Counted from the stretch's first letter, positions 34,741 to 47,678 are shown. The stretch: 64,000 nucleotides of DNA from Intestinicryptomonas porci (GCF_033971905.1 NZ_JALBUT010000001.1:124001-188000), one strand, 5' to 3'. Numbers and translations are program-made. The notes: generated by a model from the letters alone, not told the origin.

Positions 34741-36210
34741 ATGGTGAAAATGAAAAATAAATTTCAAAGAATTTGTAACGGCGCGCTGTTTGCGGCGGCG
34801 GGGCTTGCGTTAGGCGCATGCACGCTCGAACCCGACTATGTCGTGCCTGAAACTCCGCTTGACGCGCAGGCGGAAAAAATGGAAAACTTTAAGTATGCGG
34901 AAGGCTTGTGGACCGACGCAAATCCAAGCGACGCCCAACTTAAAGGCAAGTGGTGGCAGATGTTTAACGACGCCAAGCTTTCCGAACTTATCGAGGCGTG
35001 CCGCGAAAAAAATCCGAATTTGAAATCGGCGTTTTACGCGGTGGAACAGGCGCGCCAGAAGGCGAGAATGACAGAATCGGAACTCTATCCGTGGCTAAAC
35101 GGCAATGTAAGCTACTCCAAAACCGATATTTCCGAGAATGAATTTTCATACCGCGGCGCGTATGAAGATTACAGAATAGGCTTGGGGCTTACTTGGGACT
35201 TGGACTTCTTCGGCAGGGTGCAGGCTCTTCTTGCAAGCGAAGTCGCCGATGCGCAGGCGTTGCGCGCCGCCTATGAAAACACGATGCTTATGCTCGAAGC
35301 AAACGTGGCGAGCGTCTATTTTTCAATCCGCCAGTACAACTCTGAAATTCTGCTTTTGGAAGAAACCGTGAATGTGCGTCAAAAGCAGGTTGACCTCGTC
35401 ACAAACAGGGCAAAGGCGAAATATGCGCATGAAGCCGATGTAAAAAGGGCAGAACAGCAGTTTTATGAAGCCGTTACCCAGCTTGCGTCCGTCAAGAAAC
35501 TTCGCGATGCGGCGACCAACCAGCTGGCTTACCTTACGGGAACAATACCCGCGAATTTGCAGGCAACAACCGAGCCTATTGCGGAAGTCCTGCCGAAAAT
35601 CCCGTCTATTATTCCGTCTCAGCTCTTGGAGCGCCGTCCCGACATAGCGCAGGCGGAGCGCGGCGTATTTTCAGCCAACATGAAAATAGGGGCTGCAAAA
35701 TCGGCGTTCTTCCCTACAATCCAAATTACTTCATCGCTTGATTTGGCGTCTCAGGACATCGGGGATTTGCTCGAAGGAAATTCGCTTGCGTGGGGCGTAA
35801 GCCCGCGTCTTTACCTGCCGCTTTTCCAAGCAGGAAAGCTTTATGCCCAGTACCAGGTTGCCCTGTCTCAGCATTTGGAAGCTTCGGAAAAATACAAGGC
35901 GACTGTTTTAAACGCGATTTACGAAGTGGAAAACGCGCTTTCTGAAATCAAGAATTTGAAGGACGAATACGAAGCGCGCGCAAAGAACGCGGCTGCCGCA
36001 AAGGCGGTTGAGGAGCTTACGCGCAACCAGTTCGATTCGGGCGTCATCGACTACTTTGAATATACCGATGCCGAACGTTTGGCATTGAACAGCGAACGCG
36101 AACGCATACGTCTGCGCGGCGAGCAGTTCCGCAGTGTTGTTTCGTTGGTTTTTGCAATAGGCGGGGGCGTTGACGAAGAAAAAGAAGGCGAAAAAACGGC
36201 AGTTAACTAA
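34741..36210 (+). CDS. Outer-membrane efflux channel lipoprotein (OprM/NodT type)
   Basis: 489 residues from the ATG at 34741, with a GGAGG site 15 bases upstream (a rather long spacing). The signal peptide ends in a LGAC lipobox (Cys27). Two homologous TolC-like halves of long helices and short strands are visible; the WWQMFNDAKLSELIEACREKNPNLKSA block and LLERRPDIAQAERGVFSANMKIGAAKSAFFP are family hallmarks. It completes the tripartite pump with the two genes before it. The acidic tail after residue 475 is unconserved. Confidence 0.94.
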   Translation: MVKMKNKFQRICNGALFAAAGLALGACTLEPDYVVPETPLDAQAEKMENFKYAEGLWTDANPSDAQLKGKWWQMFNDAKLSELIEACREKNPNLKSAFYAVEQARQKARMTESELYPWLNGNVSYSKTDISENEFSYRGAYEDYRIGLGLTWDLDFFGRVQALLASEVADAQALRAAYENTMLMLEANVASVYFSIRQYNSEILLLEETVNVRQKQVDLVTNRAKAKYAHEADVKRAEQQFYEAVTQLASVKKLRDAATNQLAYLTGTIPANLQATTEPIAEVLPKIPSIIPSQLLERRPDIAQAERGVFSANMKIGAAKSAFFPTIQITSSLDLASQDIGDLLEGNSLAWGVSPRLYLPLFQAGKLYAQYQVALSQHLEASEKYKATVLNAIYEVENALSEIKNLKDEYEARAKNAAAAKAVEELTRNQFDSGVIDYFEYTDAERLALNSERERIRLRGEQFRSVVSLVFAIGGGVDEEKEGEKTAVN

Positions 36211-36390
36211 CGTTTTCGCAATAAAAAAATCTTCCAAAACGGATTGATTTACAAAATCGTGGTGTTAAAAAACATTGCGATATTTAAGCAGAAGACGGCG
36301 TTGGTTTTTATTGATGCCGCCTTTTTTATGCGCGGGCAAGGCGGTATTTTCACTGTATTCTTTAAATTTAATTTCTTTTTCGGCTGAAAA

Positions 36391-36420
36391 TAAAAAGGAG
36401 ACTGCCATTTTGCAATCTCC
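36391..36420 (-). terminator. Terminator of tpx
   Basis: GGAGACTGC pairs with GCAATCTCC (one mismatch), and on the minus strand UUUUUA follows. It lies 41 bases past the tpx stop. Confidence 0.65.
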
Positions 36421-36460
36421 CGAAAAAGAATTTTCCAACGTACGGTTTAAAGACAAAAGC

Positions 36461-36964
36461 TTATTTTAAAGCGTTTAACGCCGCGTCGTAATCGGGTTCT
36501 TTTGTGATTTCGGAATTTAGGGCGCAGTAGGAAACTTCGCCTTCTTTTGAAATTATCACGATTGCGCGCGCCAAAAGCCCTTTTAATGCACCGTCTTCAA
36601 TCAAGACTCCGTAGTCTTTCGCAAAAGAGCTTTCCCTGAAATCCGACAGCGTTTCAACGTTTTCAATGCCTTCTGCCGCGCAAAATCTGCCTTGCGCAAA
36701 AGGAAGGTCTTTTGAAATACAAAGCACTTTTACATTCGGCATTTTTGCGGCAAGCTCGTTGAACTTGCGCACGCTCGCCGCGCAGACTCCCGTGTCAATG
36801 CTTGGAAATATGTTTAGAAGAAGCCGCACATCGCTTTTACCTTCAAACGAAAATTCGCCAAGGTCTTTTTTTACGAGCTTGAAAGACGGGGCTTTTGCTC
36901 CTTTTGCAATGAATTCACCCGCAAGCTTGCAGGGTGTTCCCTTAAAATTTACTTTGTTTGCCAT
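36461..36964 (-). CDS. tpx: Thiol peroxidase
   Basis: A 167-residue atypical 2-Cys peroxiredoxin that reduces hydrogen peroxide and organic peroxides, using thioredoxin. The peroxidatic Cys61 sits in FPSIDTGVCAASVRKFN and the resolving Cys95 in GRFCAAEG, the same positions as in E. coli Tpx. The FKGTPCKLAGEF start and SSFAKDYGV block are typical. A single gene; oxidative-stress defence fits an anaerobe that relies on Fe-S enzymes such as the pyruvate oxidoreductase here. Confidence 0.95.
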   Translation of the reverse strand: MANKVNFKGTPCKLAGEFIAKGAKAPSFKLVKKDLGEFSFEGKSDVRLLLNIFPSIDTGVCAASVRKFNELAAKMPNVKVLCISKDLPFAQGRFCAAEGIENVETLSDFRESSFAKDYGVLIEDGALKGLLARAIVIISKEGEVSYCALNSEITKEPDYDAALNALK

Positions 36965-37039
36965 AAATTTTTTATCGGCTTTGTTTGTTGGTTTTTAAAA
37001 ATTTATTTACAAGGGGGGCGGAATTTTTAGAGTGTTTTT

Positions 37040-37657
37040 ATGAAATATTTTATCAGCGCCATTTATGCGGGGCTTATGATTGCGTTTGGCGGCGCGGTCT
37101 ATGTCGCTTCCGACAACAAATATGCCGGCTCTTTTCTATTTTCTCTGGGGCTTTTGACTGTTGTGTTGCGAGGTTTTGATTTGTACACGGGTAAAATCGG
37201 CTATCTCACGCTTGCAAAATTTGACACTTCGGTTTTCAATGTCGCAAAGGCTCCGTTTTATTATCCCGTGATAATTTTCGGCAATTTTGTGGGCGCGTGG
37301 CTCTTGGGGACTGCATTGCGCTGCACGCGCTTTTCGGACGCCGTAATTCAAAAGACTGCCGCGCTTTCAAATGCCAAGCTTTCCGACGATCCTTTAAGCA
37401 TATTCATTTTGTCCGTTGCATGCGGGATTATGATGTTTTTGGCGGTTGACGGCTACAAGAAATCGCAAAACTGGCTCTTTGTCATACTGCCTGTGATGGT
37501 TTTTATAATTTCGGGGTTTGAGCACAGCGTGGCGAATATGTTTTATTTTTCCGCCGCCGATATTTGGGACGCAAAAACTGTTTTCTACGAATTTTTGATG
37601 ATACTTGGCAACGGCGCGGGCGCGATAGCCTACCGCGTTTGCGAAAAATTGAAATAG
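37040..37657 (+). CDS. Formate/nitrite transporter (FNT) family channel
   Basis: A 205-residue inner-membrane protein with about six hydrophobic helices, shorter than the usual 260-285 residues because both ends are trimmed. The block ISGFEHSVANMFYF is the FNT signature around TM5, with the conserved central His. Early helix residues (IYAGLMIAFGGAVYV) also fit. FNT channels pass formate, nitrite, lactate or hydrosulfide. With pyruvate metabolism nearby, formate or another short acid is a reasonable guess. A G-rich Shine-Dalgarno lies about 20 bases upstream. Confidence 0.82.
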   Translation: MKYFISAIYAGLMIAFGGAVYVASDNKYAGSFLFSLGLLTVVLRGFDLYTGKIGYLTLAKFDTSVFNVAKAPFYYPVIIFGNFVGAWLLGTALRCTRFSDAVIQKTAALSNAKLSDDPLSIFILSVACGIMMFLAVDGYKKSQNWLFVILPVMVFIISGFEHSVANMFYFSAADIWDAKTVFYEFLMILGNGAGAIAYRVCEKLK

Positions 37658-37661
37658 GGGG

Positions 37662-38426
37662 CTATTTTACAATTCTTGCAGGAAGCCCCGCCGCGAGCAT
37701 CGCTTCTTTTGCCTGGTTTATCGAGTATGTGCCGAAGTGGAAAATTGAAGCCGCCAAGACCGCGCTCGCCTTACCGTATTTTACGGCGTCAACGAGATGT
37801 TCAAGCTTGCCCGCGCCCCCCGACGCAATGACGGGAATGCGCACCGCTTCGCTTACCGCCCTGGTAAGCTCTATGTCGTAGCCGTCTTTTGTGCCGTCGG
37901 CGTCCATTGAAGTCAAAAGTATTTCACCCGCTCCGCGTCTTTCTACTTCGCGAGCCCATTTTACCGCGTCAAGCCCTGTTTTGTTGCGTCCGCCGTGCGT
38001 GTAAACTCCCCATTTGCCATTTTCTTCCCTTTTGGCGTCTATTGCCACGACAATGCACTGGTTGCCGAATTTTGCGGAAGCTTCCGAAATCAAATCGGGG
38101 TTTGTTATTGCGGAAGTGTTTAGCGAAACTTTGTCTGCGCCCGCATTTAGCATTGCCCTTATGTCTTCTATTGTGCGCAGTCCGCCACCCACGGTGAGCG
38201 GCATAAAGCATTGACTTGCGGTTCGCTCCACAACGTCCCTCATAATCGCTCTGCCGTCGCTCGAGGCTGTGATGTCCAAAAAGACAAGCTCGTCCGCGCC
38301 TTGCGCTTCATAGGCTTTCGCCTGCTCCACGGGATCCCCTGCGTCAATCAAGTTTACGAAATTTACGCCTTTTACTACTCTGCCTGCATGCACGTCGAGG
38401 CACGGAATGATTCTAACACTTAACAT
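37662..38426 (-). CDS. hisF: Imidazole glycerol phosphate synthase cyclase subunit
   Basis: A 254-residue TIM barrel that makes IGP and AICAR in histidine synthesis with the HisH glutaminase. Catalytic Asp11 (RIIPCLDVHAGRVVKG) and the second Asp in VAIDAKREE are present, as are the phosphate loops GGGLRTIEDI and ASGGAGKLEH. Other his genes are not nearby. It follows the unknown 481-residue gene by 2 bases and trpS before that, so it appears to be the last gene of a three-gene operon. Confidence 0.95.
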   Translation of the reverse strand: MLSVRIIPCLDVHAGRVVKGVNFVNLIDAGDPVEQAKAYEAQGADELVFLDITASSDGRAIMRDVVERTASQCFMPLTVGGGLRTIEDIRAMLNAGADKVSLNTSAITNPDLISEASAKFGNQCIVVAIDAKREENGKWGVYTHGGRNKTGLDAVKWAREVERRGAGEILLTSMDADGTKDGYDIELTRAVSEAVRIPVIASGGAGKLEHLVDAVKYGKASAVLAASIFHFGTYSINQAKEAMLAAGLPARIVK

Positions 38427-38428
38427 TT

Positions 38429-39874
38429 TTATTCAAAAGTCGGGTCAATGTCCAAAGTTTCGTTGGGGTTCAAGGTAAGCTCCCCGAGGTTCGACGGGAT
38501 TTTATCGTTTAGCCATATCGAAATTTTCACGGGTTCTGAGATGATGCCCTCGCACTTCCATTGATATTTGCCTATTTCAAGCAAGTCCATCGCAGTTCCT
38601 TTTTCTTGGCTTAGACCCGCGCCGTTTCCGCGAATGCATGGGGTGTTGCCAATGCCCAAAAAGGCGTTTACAACCACCGCTGTGTCTCCGCTTTTGATTT
38701 GCTGCGGCTTATGCGCTTGCGGGAGTTCTTCTTCGGGGAAAAGCGTGTCTTCGCGGGCGATTTTTTCTTCATATCTGCTTACGCCTTCGCTTACTTCGCT
38801 GTAAGTTTCGGTCTTTTCCAGGTCTTCCATTGAGATTGAAGAGGCGGTGTCGGAAGCATTCTGCTTTTCAAGCGGAACTTCAACGCCGTTTGACTCTTCA
38901 GGGGCGTTGCCCTGCCTGTTTTTTTCTATGAAGCGCGATACTGTTTTGCGCGTTGAAAACGACTGCGAGTTTTGGAAAGCCTTGTCGAGCATTCCCGCCC
39001 ATTTGGGGTTGCCTTTCGCTTCGCTTTTTGGAGTTTCATAGTCTTCTGAAATCGGCTCTTCGTCTTCGGGGTCTTCCATTTCTTCTTCGAGATTATCGTC
39101 TTTGCCGAAGTCTTCGTCGTCAAAACCGCCTGATTTTTCATCGGCAACTTGCAATTCTTGTTCTTCTTCCGCCGTTTCTTTGTTTGGCTCTTCCGGTTGC
39201 TCTGTCTCTTCTTCGATTTTATCCTGATTTTCTTCAGAAGAACTTTCTTCGCTTGTTTCTTCAAGCTCTTTTGTTTCTTCCGCGAAACTGTCCGCTATGT
39301 TTTGGAGTTGTTCGCAAATGTCGTCCAGAATCTGAAATTTGCCTTCCGATTTTTCCGACAGCGTTTCGATTTTACCTCTTAAAAGTTCGATTTCTTCCGA
39401 ACAATTTGATTTTTGCGCAATATTTGCAAAATCGCTTTTGAGCGCGGATATTGACAAGTTTAAGCTTTTCAACTCTTCCTCGAATTTCAACTCGCCGCTT
39501 TCTTTTAATTCGGCAAGTTCCGCTTCGAGAGATTTCGACAGGGCGTCGAGCCTTTCTATTTCCTCTCCCGCGATGTCGATTTTTTTAATCTGCTCCATCA
39601 GTGCGTCGCGCAGAGTGCGCAAATCAGCGAATATTTGCCGAATTTCCTTTGAGGATTTTAAATCCACGTCTTCGGAATTTCTTTTGCGCGCGCTTAAAAC
39701 GATGGGAACCAAAACCATGAACATCGCGATTAAGACGACCGCCGCCAATGCAAAAGTCTGTCCCGCTTCGAGAGGCTCTTTCAAGAATATGTTGGGCAAG
39801 GCGATTAAAAAAACCGCCAGAAACATTAGAGCGTCAGCCGCGAAAATGGGGAACATCGAAAATTTCTTTTGCAT
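38429..39874 (-). CDS. Membrane-anchored coiled-coil acidic protein, unknown
   Basis: A 481-residue protein in four parts: two hydrophobic helices (~10-32 and ~38-62) separated by a short loop; a coiled-coil region (~72-210, heptads as in SLEAELAELKESGEL); a very acidic Glu/Asp-rich linker (~210-390, probably disordered); and a compact C-terminal domain (~395-481, VVVNAFLGIGNTPCIRGNGAG to ELTLNPNETLDIDPTFE) that looks like a beta-sandwich. I do not recognise it. It lies between trpS and hisF with gaps of 17 and 2 bases. A structural or division-related membrane role is possible but unproven. Confidence 0.65.
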   Translation of the reverse strand: MQKKFSMFPIFAADALMFLAVFLIALPNIFLKEPLEAGQTFALAAVVLIAMFMVLVPIVLSARKRNSEDVDLKSSKEIRQIFADLRTLRDALMEQIKKIDIAGEEIERLDALSKSLEAELAELKESGELKFEEELKSLNLSISALKSDFANIAQKSNCSEEIELLRGKIETLSEKSEGKFQILDDICEQLQNIADSFAEETKELEETSEESSSEENQDKIEEETEQPEEPNKETAEEEQELQVADEKSGGFDDEDFGKDDNLEEEMEDPEDEEPISEDYETPKSEAKGNPKWAGMLDKAFQNSQSFSTRKTVSRFIEKNRQGNAPEESNGVEVPLEKQNASDTASSISMEDLEKTETYSEVSEGVSRYEEKIAREDTLFPEEELPQAHKPQQIKSGDTAVVVNAFLGIGNTPCIRGNGAGLSQEKGTAMDLLEIGKYQWKCEGIISEPVKISIWLNDKIPSNLGELTLNPNETLDIDPTFE

Positions 39875-39891
39875 GGTGGTGTTTCCTTTTT

Positions 39892-40926
39892 TTACTTTGA
39901 TGAAATTGCGTCAACGTAGCCCGCCTTGCGATATACTTTCGACATCATTTTGTCGGCTCTGCGCTGGGCGGCGGCGGCTCCGCGTTTTAGCACACTTTCC
40001 AAATATGCCTTGTCGGTCATAAGCTCTTCGTACTTAATGCGTATCGGGTCGAACTTGGCGATGACAGCATCTGCCACCGCTTTTTTGAATGCGCCGTACT
40101 GTTTGCCTGCAAATTCGCTTTCAATGTCGGAGACAGACTTGTCGGTGACGGAACTCATTATGCTGATTAAATTGGATATGCCGCTCTTTTCTTCGGCGAA
40201 TTTTACTTCGCTTCCGCTGTCTGTCACCGCACTCATGATTTTTTTGCGCAGTACATCGGGAGTATCTATCATATAGAGGGAGCCGAGCGCGTTTTTGTCG
40301 GATTTCGACATCTTTGCGTCGGGATTTTGAAGAGACATTATTCTTGCGCCCGTTTTGGGTATGTAGGCTTCGGGCAGGTTGAATGTCGGCGAATATGTGT
40401 TGTTGAACTTTTGCGCCAAGTCTCTTGCAAGTTCCATGTGCTGTTTTTGGTCTTCGCCTACGGGAACCAAGTCGGCGTTGTATATCAATATGTCTGCCGC
40501 CATCAAAACGGGATAGAACAGAAGCCCAGAACCTATCGAAGCTCCGCCTGCGCCCTCTGATAGCTTTCGCGCCTTGTCTTTAAACTGCGTCATTCTTTCG
40601 AGCTGACCGATGGGGCAAAGGCATGCCAATATCCAGGTGAGTTCCGCATGCCCGCGCACGTTACTTTGAATGAACATGCTGCACTTGTCGGGATCAAGCC
40701 CGCATGCCAAATACTGCGCCGCGCACATATATGTGTTTTTGCGAAGTTCCGCGGGGACATATGGCATCGTTATTGCATGCATATCGACTATGCCGAAATA
40801 GCATTCGTAATCTTCCTGCATTTTAACCCATTGGCGAACCGCGCCTATGTAGTTGCCCAAGTGCAGTTTGCCGGTCGGTTGGGCGCAAGTTAAAACGACT
40901 TTTTTTTGCAAAGATTGATTTTCCAT
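39892..40926 (-). CDS. trpS: Tryptophanyl-tRNA synthetase
   Basis: A 344-residue class I synthetase that charges tRNA-Trp. The HIGH-type signature is PTGKLHLGNYIGA (residues ~17-29), and the KMSKS motif is intact in DAKMSKSDKN. MFIQSNVRGHAELTWILAC and LVPVGEDQKQHMELARDLA are typical family blocks. Length is normal. It heads a minus-strand operon with the 481-residue protein and hisF. Confidence 0.97.
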   Translation of the reverse strand: MENQSLQKKVVLTCAQPTGKLHLGNYIGAVRQWVKMQEDYECYFGIVDMHAITMPYVPAELRKNTYMCAAQYLACGLDPDKCSMFIQSNVRGHAELTWILACLCPIGQLERMTQFKDKARKLSEGAGGASIGSGLLFYPVLMAADILIYNADLVPVGEDQKQHMELARDLAQKFNNTYSPTFNLPEAYIPKTGARIMSLQNPDAKMSKSDKNALGSLYMIDTPDVLRKKIMSAVTDSGSEVKFAEEKSGISNLISIMSSVTDKSVSDIESEFAGKQYGAFKKAVADAVIAKFDPIRIKYEELMTDKAYLESVLKRGAAAAQRRADKMMSKVYRKAGYVDAISSK

Positions 40927-41012
40927 TTTCTTATAGAGATAAAATGCAATTAAAACTGCTGTTTTTCAATAGTATTTTTTTCAAAATACCGCCAATCTTT
41001 ATGTTAAAGAAC

Positions 41013-41042
41013 TTGACAATGTAAAATTTTGTTTTTTATATA
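41013..41042 (+). promoter_or_regulatory. Promoter of the interrupted PEP-CTERM gene
   Basis: TTGACA (41013-41018), 18 bases, TATATA (41037-41042), in very AT-rich DNA 38 bases before the ATG. The start codon has no clear Shine-Dalgarno. Confidence 0.5.
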
Positions 41043-41079
41043 AATTATATTCTGGTTTTATTCTTAATTTTTTTGGCTT

Positions 41080-42783
41080 ATGAAAACTGCAATACTTTCC
41101 TCAATCGTTTGTGCTACTGCCGCGTCGCTTTTTGGCGCGACTTATTATAACGACAATGCCTCTCAAACCCTTGCCGACATCTTGGGCGAAAATACTCCAT
41201 CTTCCGCCGACAACATTCAGCTTAGATACGGCATAGAAGTTGAAAACAATGCCGACATGTCTTTGGGGGAACTCGAACTTTCATATCCGCAGGGCGGTGC
41301 GTCTTGGACGCAGTCTGCGGGGACTCTCACTGTAGGAAGCCTTTTGGTAGGCAACGCCACTGAAGAGGGCACGAAGGGGCTTTTGTAGGTGGAAAGCGGC
41401 GCAAAAGTTGTTTTTAGCGGAGAAAACACTGCTACTTCAAACACTTTCATACAGGTTGCCCGACAAGCGAATTCAACGGGGCAGATAGATATTTCAGGTG
41501 AATTTCAAACTGCCTACGCGGGCGATTTTACCATCGGGCAAGGAACGCTATCCAATGCCGTGGTTAATGTAAATAGCGGCGGAAAGCTTTCGATTGACAA
41601 TATATCAAACCTCTATCTTGCCTCCGGTAGTAATTCCAACGCAGAATTGAATGTGTATGGAGACATGACGGTTTCTAACGGAACCATTTATTTGGGAAGA
41701 GGGACTACTTCAAATGCGCTGTTAAATATAGATGGTGGCACTTTTCTTTCAAATAAAACCTCAGGCGATTTGAATTTCTTTGTCGGTGATACGGGACATG
41801 CGGATTGCGTTGCTACGGTCAGAGTACAAAACAATGGCGTTTTGCAACAGCAAAGCGGCACAAAAAATATCCAGTTTAACATAGGAAGGCACGGTATCGG
41901 CAATCTCGAAATTCTTTCGGGCGGCGCGGTTTACATGGGCGGCAATTTCACCATGGGCGACAGGAGCGATTCTGTTGCAAACTTGATTATGGATAACGGT
42001 AAAATCGGCGGCGCGACAGGAGGAACGTCATATTCGGGAGATATCTATATGGCGACAGCATCGGGTGCAAAGGCGACTGCAAATATTTCAAATGCTTCCG
42101 AAGTCAGGATAAGGGCGTTTTATATGTCGCAGGGCGGCAATAACGCAAGTTCGTCATTGGTTTTGAAAGACCAAGGCACGCTGTTTCAAGTAAGCCTTGT
42201 AAACGACGCCAACTACCTTTGCAAAATCGGCGTAAATGGAAACACGACAAACTCCGCGCTTATTGAAATCCATACGGGCGCGCAATTTAGAAACAATCAG
42301 AACACCGTCAACCTTTACGAATCGGGGCAGATTAAGTTTGTGCTTGATTCCGACAATGCAGGCTATGCGGAGGAAAATTCAATTGCTATGTTCCGCTCTC
42401 CCGTTTTGAACGTCGTAAAGTCGGATACGGATACTTCTTCTCCGTTTGTTATTGACGGCTCTAAATTGAAGGCGAATGACAATTACACGGAAGGGCAGGA
42501 AGTTGCATTTATTCTGATGTCGGTTCAAACTTTGCTTTTTAATGACGTTGAAGTCGATTTCTTGGATTTGAGCGACGAAATAAAAGAATCGCTCTTTCTC
42601 ATTTCTCACAACGAAAATTTGGACTCGTGGCAGAATTTCGGCTACGACAATCTTTCCCACGACGGCGAAAACTTTATTTTGACTTTGACTTACGTTCCCG
42701 AGCCTTCGGCTTGCGCGGCGGCTTTCGGAATTTTGGCATTTGCCCTTGCGCTTTTCCGCGGAAGAAAAAACGGCGGAAAGTAA
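41080..42783 (+). pseudogene. PEP-CTERM surface protein gene interrupted by an in-frame TAG
   Basis: A single reading frame of 568 codons with TAG at codon 103 (41386-41388). The first part has a signal peptide (ASLFGA, residue 20) and 102 residues. The frame then continues for 464 residues without another stop through Gly/Asn/Ser-rich beta repeats (LASGSNSNAELNVYGDMTV, then TIYLGRGTTSNALLNIDGG) to a C-terminal PEP-CTERM tail (VPEPSACAAAFG, a hydrophobic helix, RGRKNGGK). Promoter and terminator are both intact. A recent nonsense mutation, a sequencing error, or readthrough would all explain this. If real, the product is a secreted 102-residue fragment lacking the sorting tail. Confidence 0.8.
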
Positions 42784-42814
42784 GTTCAAGGTTTTTGCTA
42801 AAAGTTGATTTTTT

Positions 42815-42848
42815 GCGGAGGTTTCTTTTTGAAGCTTCCGCTTTTTTT
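42815..42848 (+). terminator. Terminator of the PEP-CTERM gene
   Basis: An 11-bp stem with two G-U pairs (42815-42825 with 42831-42841) and loop TTTTT is followed by seven T. It lies 31 bases past the stop. Confidence 0.85.
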
Positions 42849-42968
42849 GCTTTTTGAAACAGGCGGATTTGTTCCGATTTTTTGCGTCTTTTATGAAGCT
42901 CATTTGTTGATTTTTTGGTTGACGAGATTTTTTATGAAGCGTAGCTTTAATGGCATCATAGAATAATG

Positions 42969-43000
42969 TCGCATTGTTTTTTCTCGAAACGGCAATGCGA
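42969..43000 (+). promoter_or_regulatory. Leader hairpin before pyruvate:ferredoxin oxidoreductase
   Basis: TCGCATTG (42969-42976) pairs perfectly with CAATGCGA (42993-43000) around a 16-nt loop, then TTTTATT follows, 66 bases before the start codon. It could act as an attenuator or an mRNA-stabilising element. A TTGACG box (about 42919) upstream is a possible -35. Confidence 0.4.
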
Positions 43001-43066
43001 TTTTATTCGCGTTTTTACCCTCTTTGGGAGGGAATATTTCAAATACTAATCAAATATAAAAAACAT

Positions 43067-46600
<3,534 letters not shown>

Positions 46601-46623
46601 GCATTCCGTTGAATGTTTTGCAA

Positions 46624-46658
46624 ACGCCCGCAAGCATAAAACTTGCGGGTGTTTTTGT
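46624..46658 (+). terminator. Terminator of pyruvate:ferredoxin oxidoreductase
   Basis: An 11-bp stem with one G-U pair (46624-46634 with 46642-46652), loop CATAAAA, then a T run. It lies 23 bases past the stop. Confidence 0.85.
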
Positions 46659-46733
46659 TTTGATTTTTGCCAAAAAACGTTTTGTCGGTATTTTGATATT
46701 GAAAGATTTTTTGCGAAATTTTTTAATCGAAGA

Positions 46734-47669
46734 ATGAAAAGAATATGTTTTTTGCTTTTGTTTTTTTGCGGACTTTGTTCTTTCGCAAACATAAACAAGG
46801 AAATTGAAAACCGCGCGGACTTGTCCGATTTTGACACCGCGCCTTTCATCGATATTTGGAAATCCGGCAAAATGCCCGGCAAGGTAAGCGCGAAGGGTGC
46901 GGAAGTAATGAAGGGCGAATTTGCAAAAAACAACCAGCGCAAGGGCTTTGTCATAGAAAACGTCTCAAAGCCGCAAATTCAATTTTACGATGTCGAGGGC
47001 GCGAAAAACGCTCCCGCAATGCTCGTATGCCCCGGAGGAGCTTACCTTAGCTTGCAGTATTCAAACGAGGGCTTGCGGGTTGCCAGATTTTTGAACAGCC
47101 TCGGCATAAAGGCATTTGTTTTGAAGTACCGCGTCCCATACAAAATGAACGAGCGCGACCCGATAAACATGGACGCGCAAAGGGCAATCAAATATATCCG
47201 CCACAACGCGAAAAAATTCGGGATAGACCCGAAAAGGGTGGGTATGATAGGCTTTTCGGCGGGCGCAAACCTGACCGCGTGGATGTCTTGCAATTTCGAC
47301 AAAAAATTGTACGAGCCGATTGATAAAATCGACAGCCAGTCCGCACGCCCCGACATCGCATGCCTTATTTATCCTCATCTTTTGAACAAGGGTTCTACTT
47401 ACAATCCCTCGGATGAAATGATTGTCCGCGAAGACACTCCGCCGTCATTTGTGGTGCACGCGCAAGACGACCGCGTCCCGATGGCAAGTTCGCTCTCTTA
47501 TCTCATGCAGCTTTATGAAAAGAAAGTTCCTCTCGACGTTCATTTCTTCTCAAAGGGCGGGCACGCATTCAGCGTAATAAACATGCGCGGAATACCAATC
47601 GACGGCTGGACCGATATGCTCATAAAATGGCTTGCCTACCGAAATTTCATAGATAAAGACAGGCAATAA
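46734..47669 (+). CDS. Secreted alpha/beta-hydrolase, acetylesterase-like
   Basis: 311 residues from the ATG at 46734 (MKRICFLLL). The signal peptide ends near CSFA. The catalytic triad is visible: Ser in GFSAGAN, Asp in VHAQDDRVPM and His in KGGHAFS; the oxyanion block is CPGGAYLSLQ. This matches the BD-FAE/Axe-type esterases that remove acetyl groups from hemicellulose or other glycans. It sits between the pyruvate oxidoreductase terminator and the truncated gmd, whose antisense frame runs over its 3' end. Confidence 0.87.
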   Translation: MKRICFLLLFFCGLCSFANINKEIENRADLSDFDTAPFIDIWKSGKMPGKVSAKGAEVMKGEFAKNNQRKGFVIENVSKPQIQFYDVEGAKNAPAMLVCPGGAYLSLQYSNEGLRVARFLNSLGIKAFVLKYRVPYKMNERDPINMDAQRAIKYIRHNAKKFGIDPKRVGMIGFSAGANLTAWMSCNFDKKLYEPIDKIDSQSARPDIACLIYPHLLNKGSTYNPSDEMIVREDTPPSFVVHAQDDRVPMASSLSYLMQLYEKKVPLDVHFFSKGGHAFSVINMRGIPIDGWTDMLIKWLAYRNFIDKDRQ

Positions 47670-47678
47670 ATCCATTTT

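Noticed and set aside
36290..36330. Terminator after the outer-membrane channel gene
   Set aside because: GGCG/CGCC with a long loop followed by T6 is only 4-5 bp; too weak to call although the position is right.
41386..41388. TAG as a pyrrolysine or recoded codon
   Set aside because: No pyrrolysine genes are visible, every other gene read here uses stops normally, and the protein type is a repeat-rich surface protein with no reason for a special residue.
42974..43066. Longer N-terminus of pyruvate:ferredoxin oxidoreductase
   Set aside because: The extra 31 residues show no family similarity and contain the leader hairpin; the ATG at 43067 begins the conserved start.
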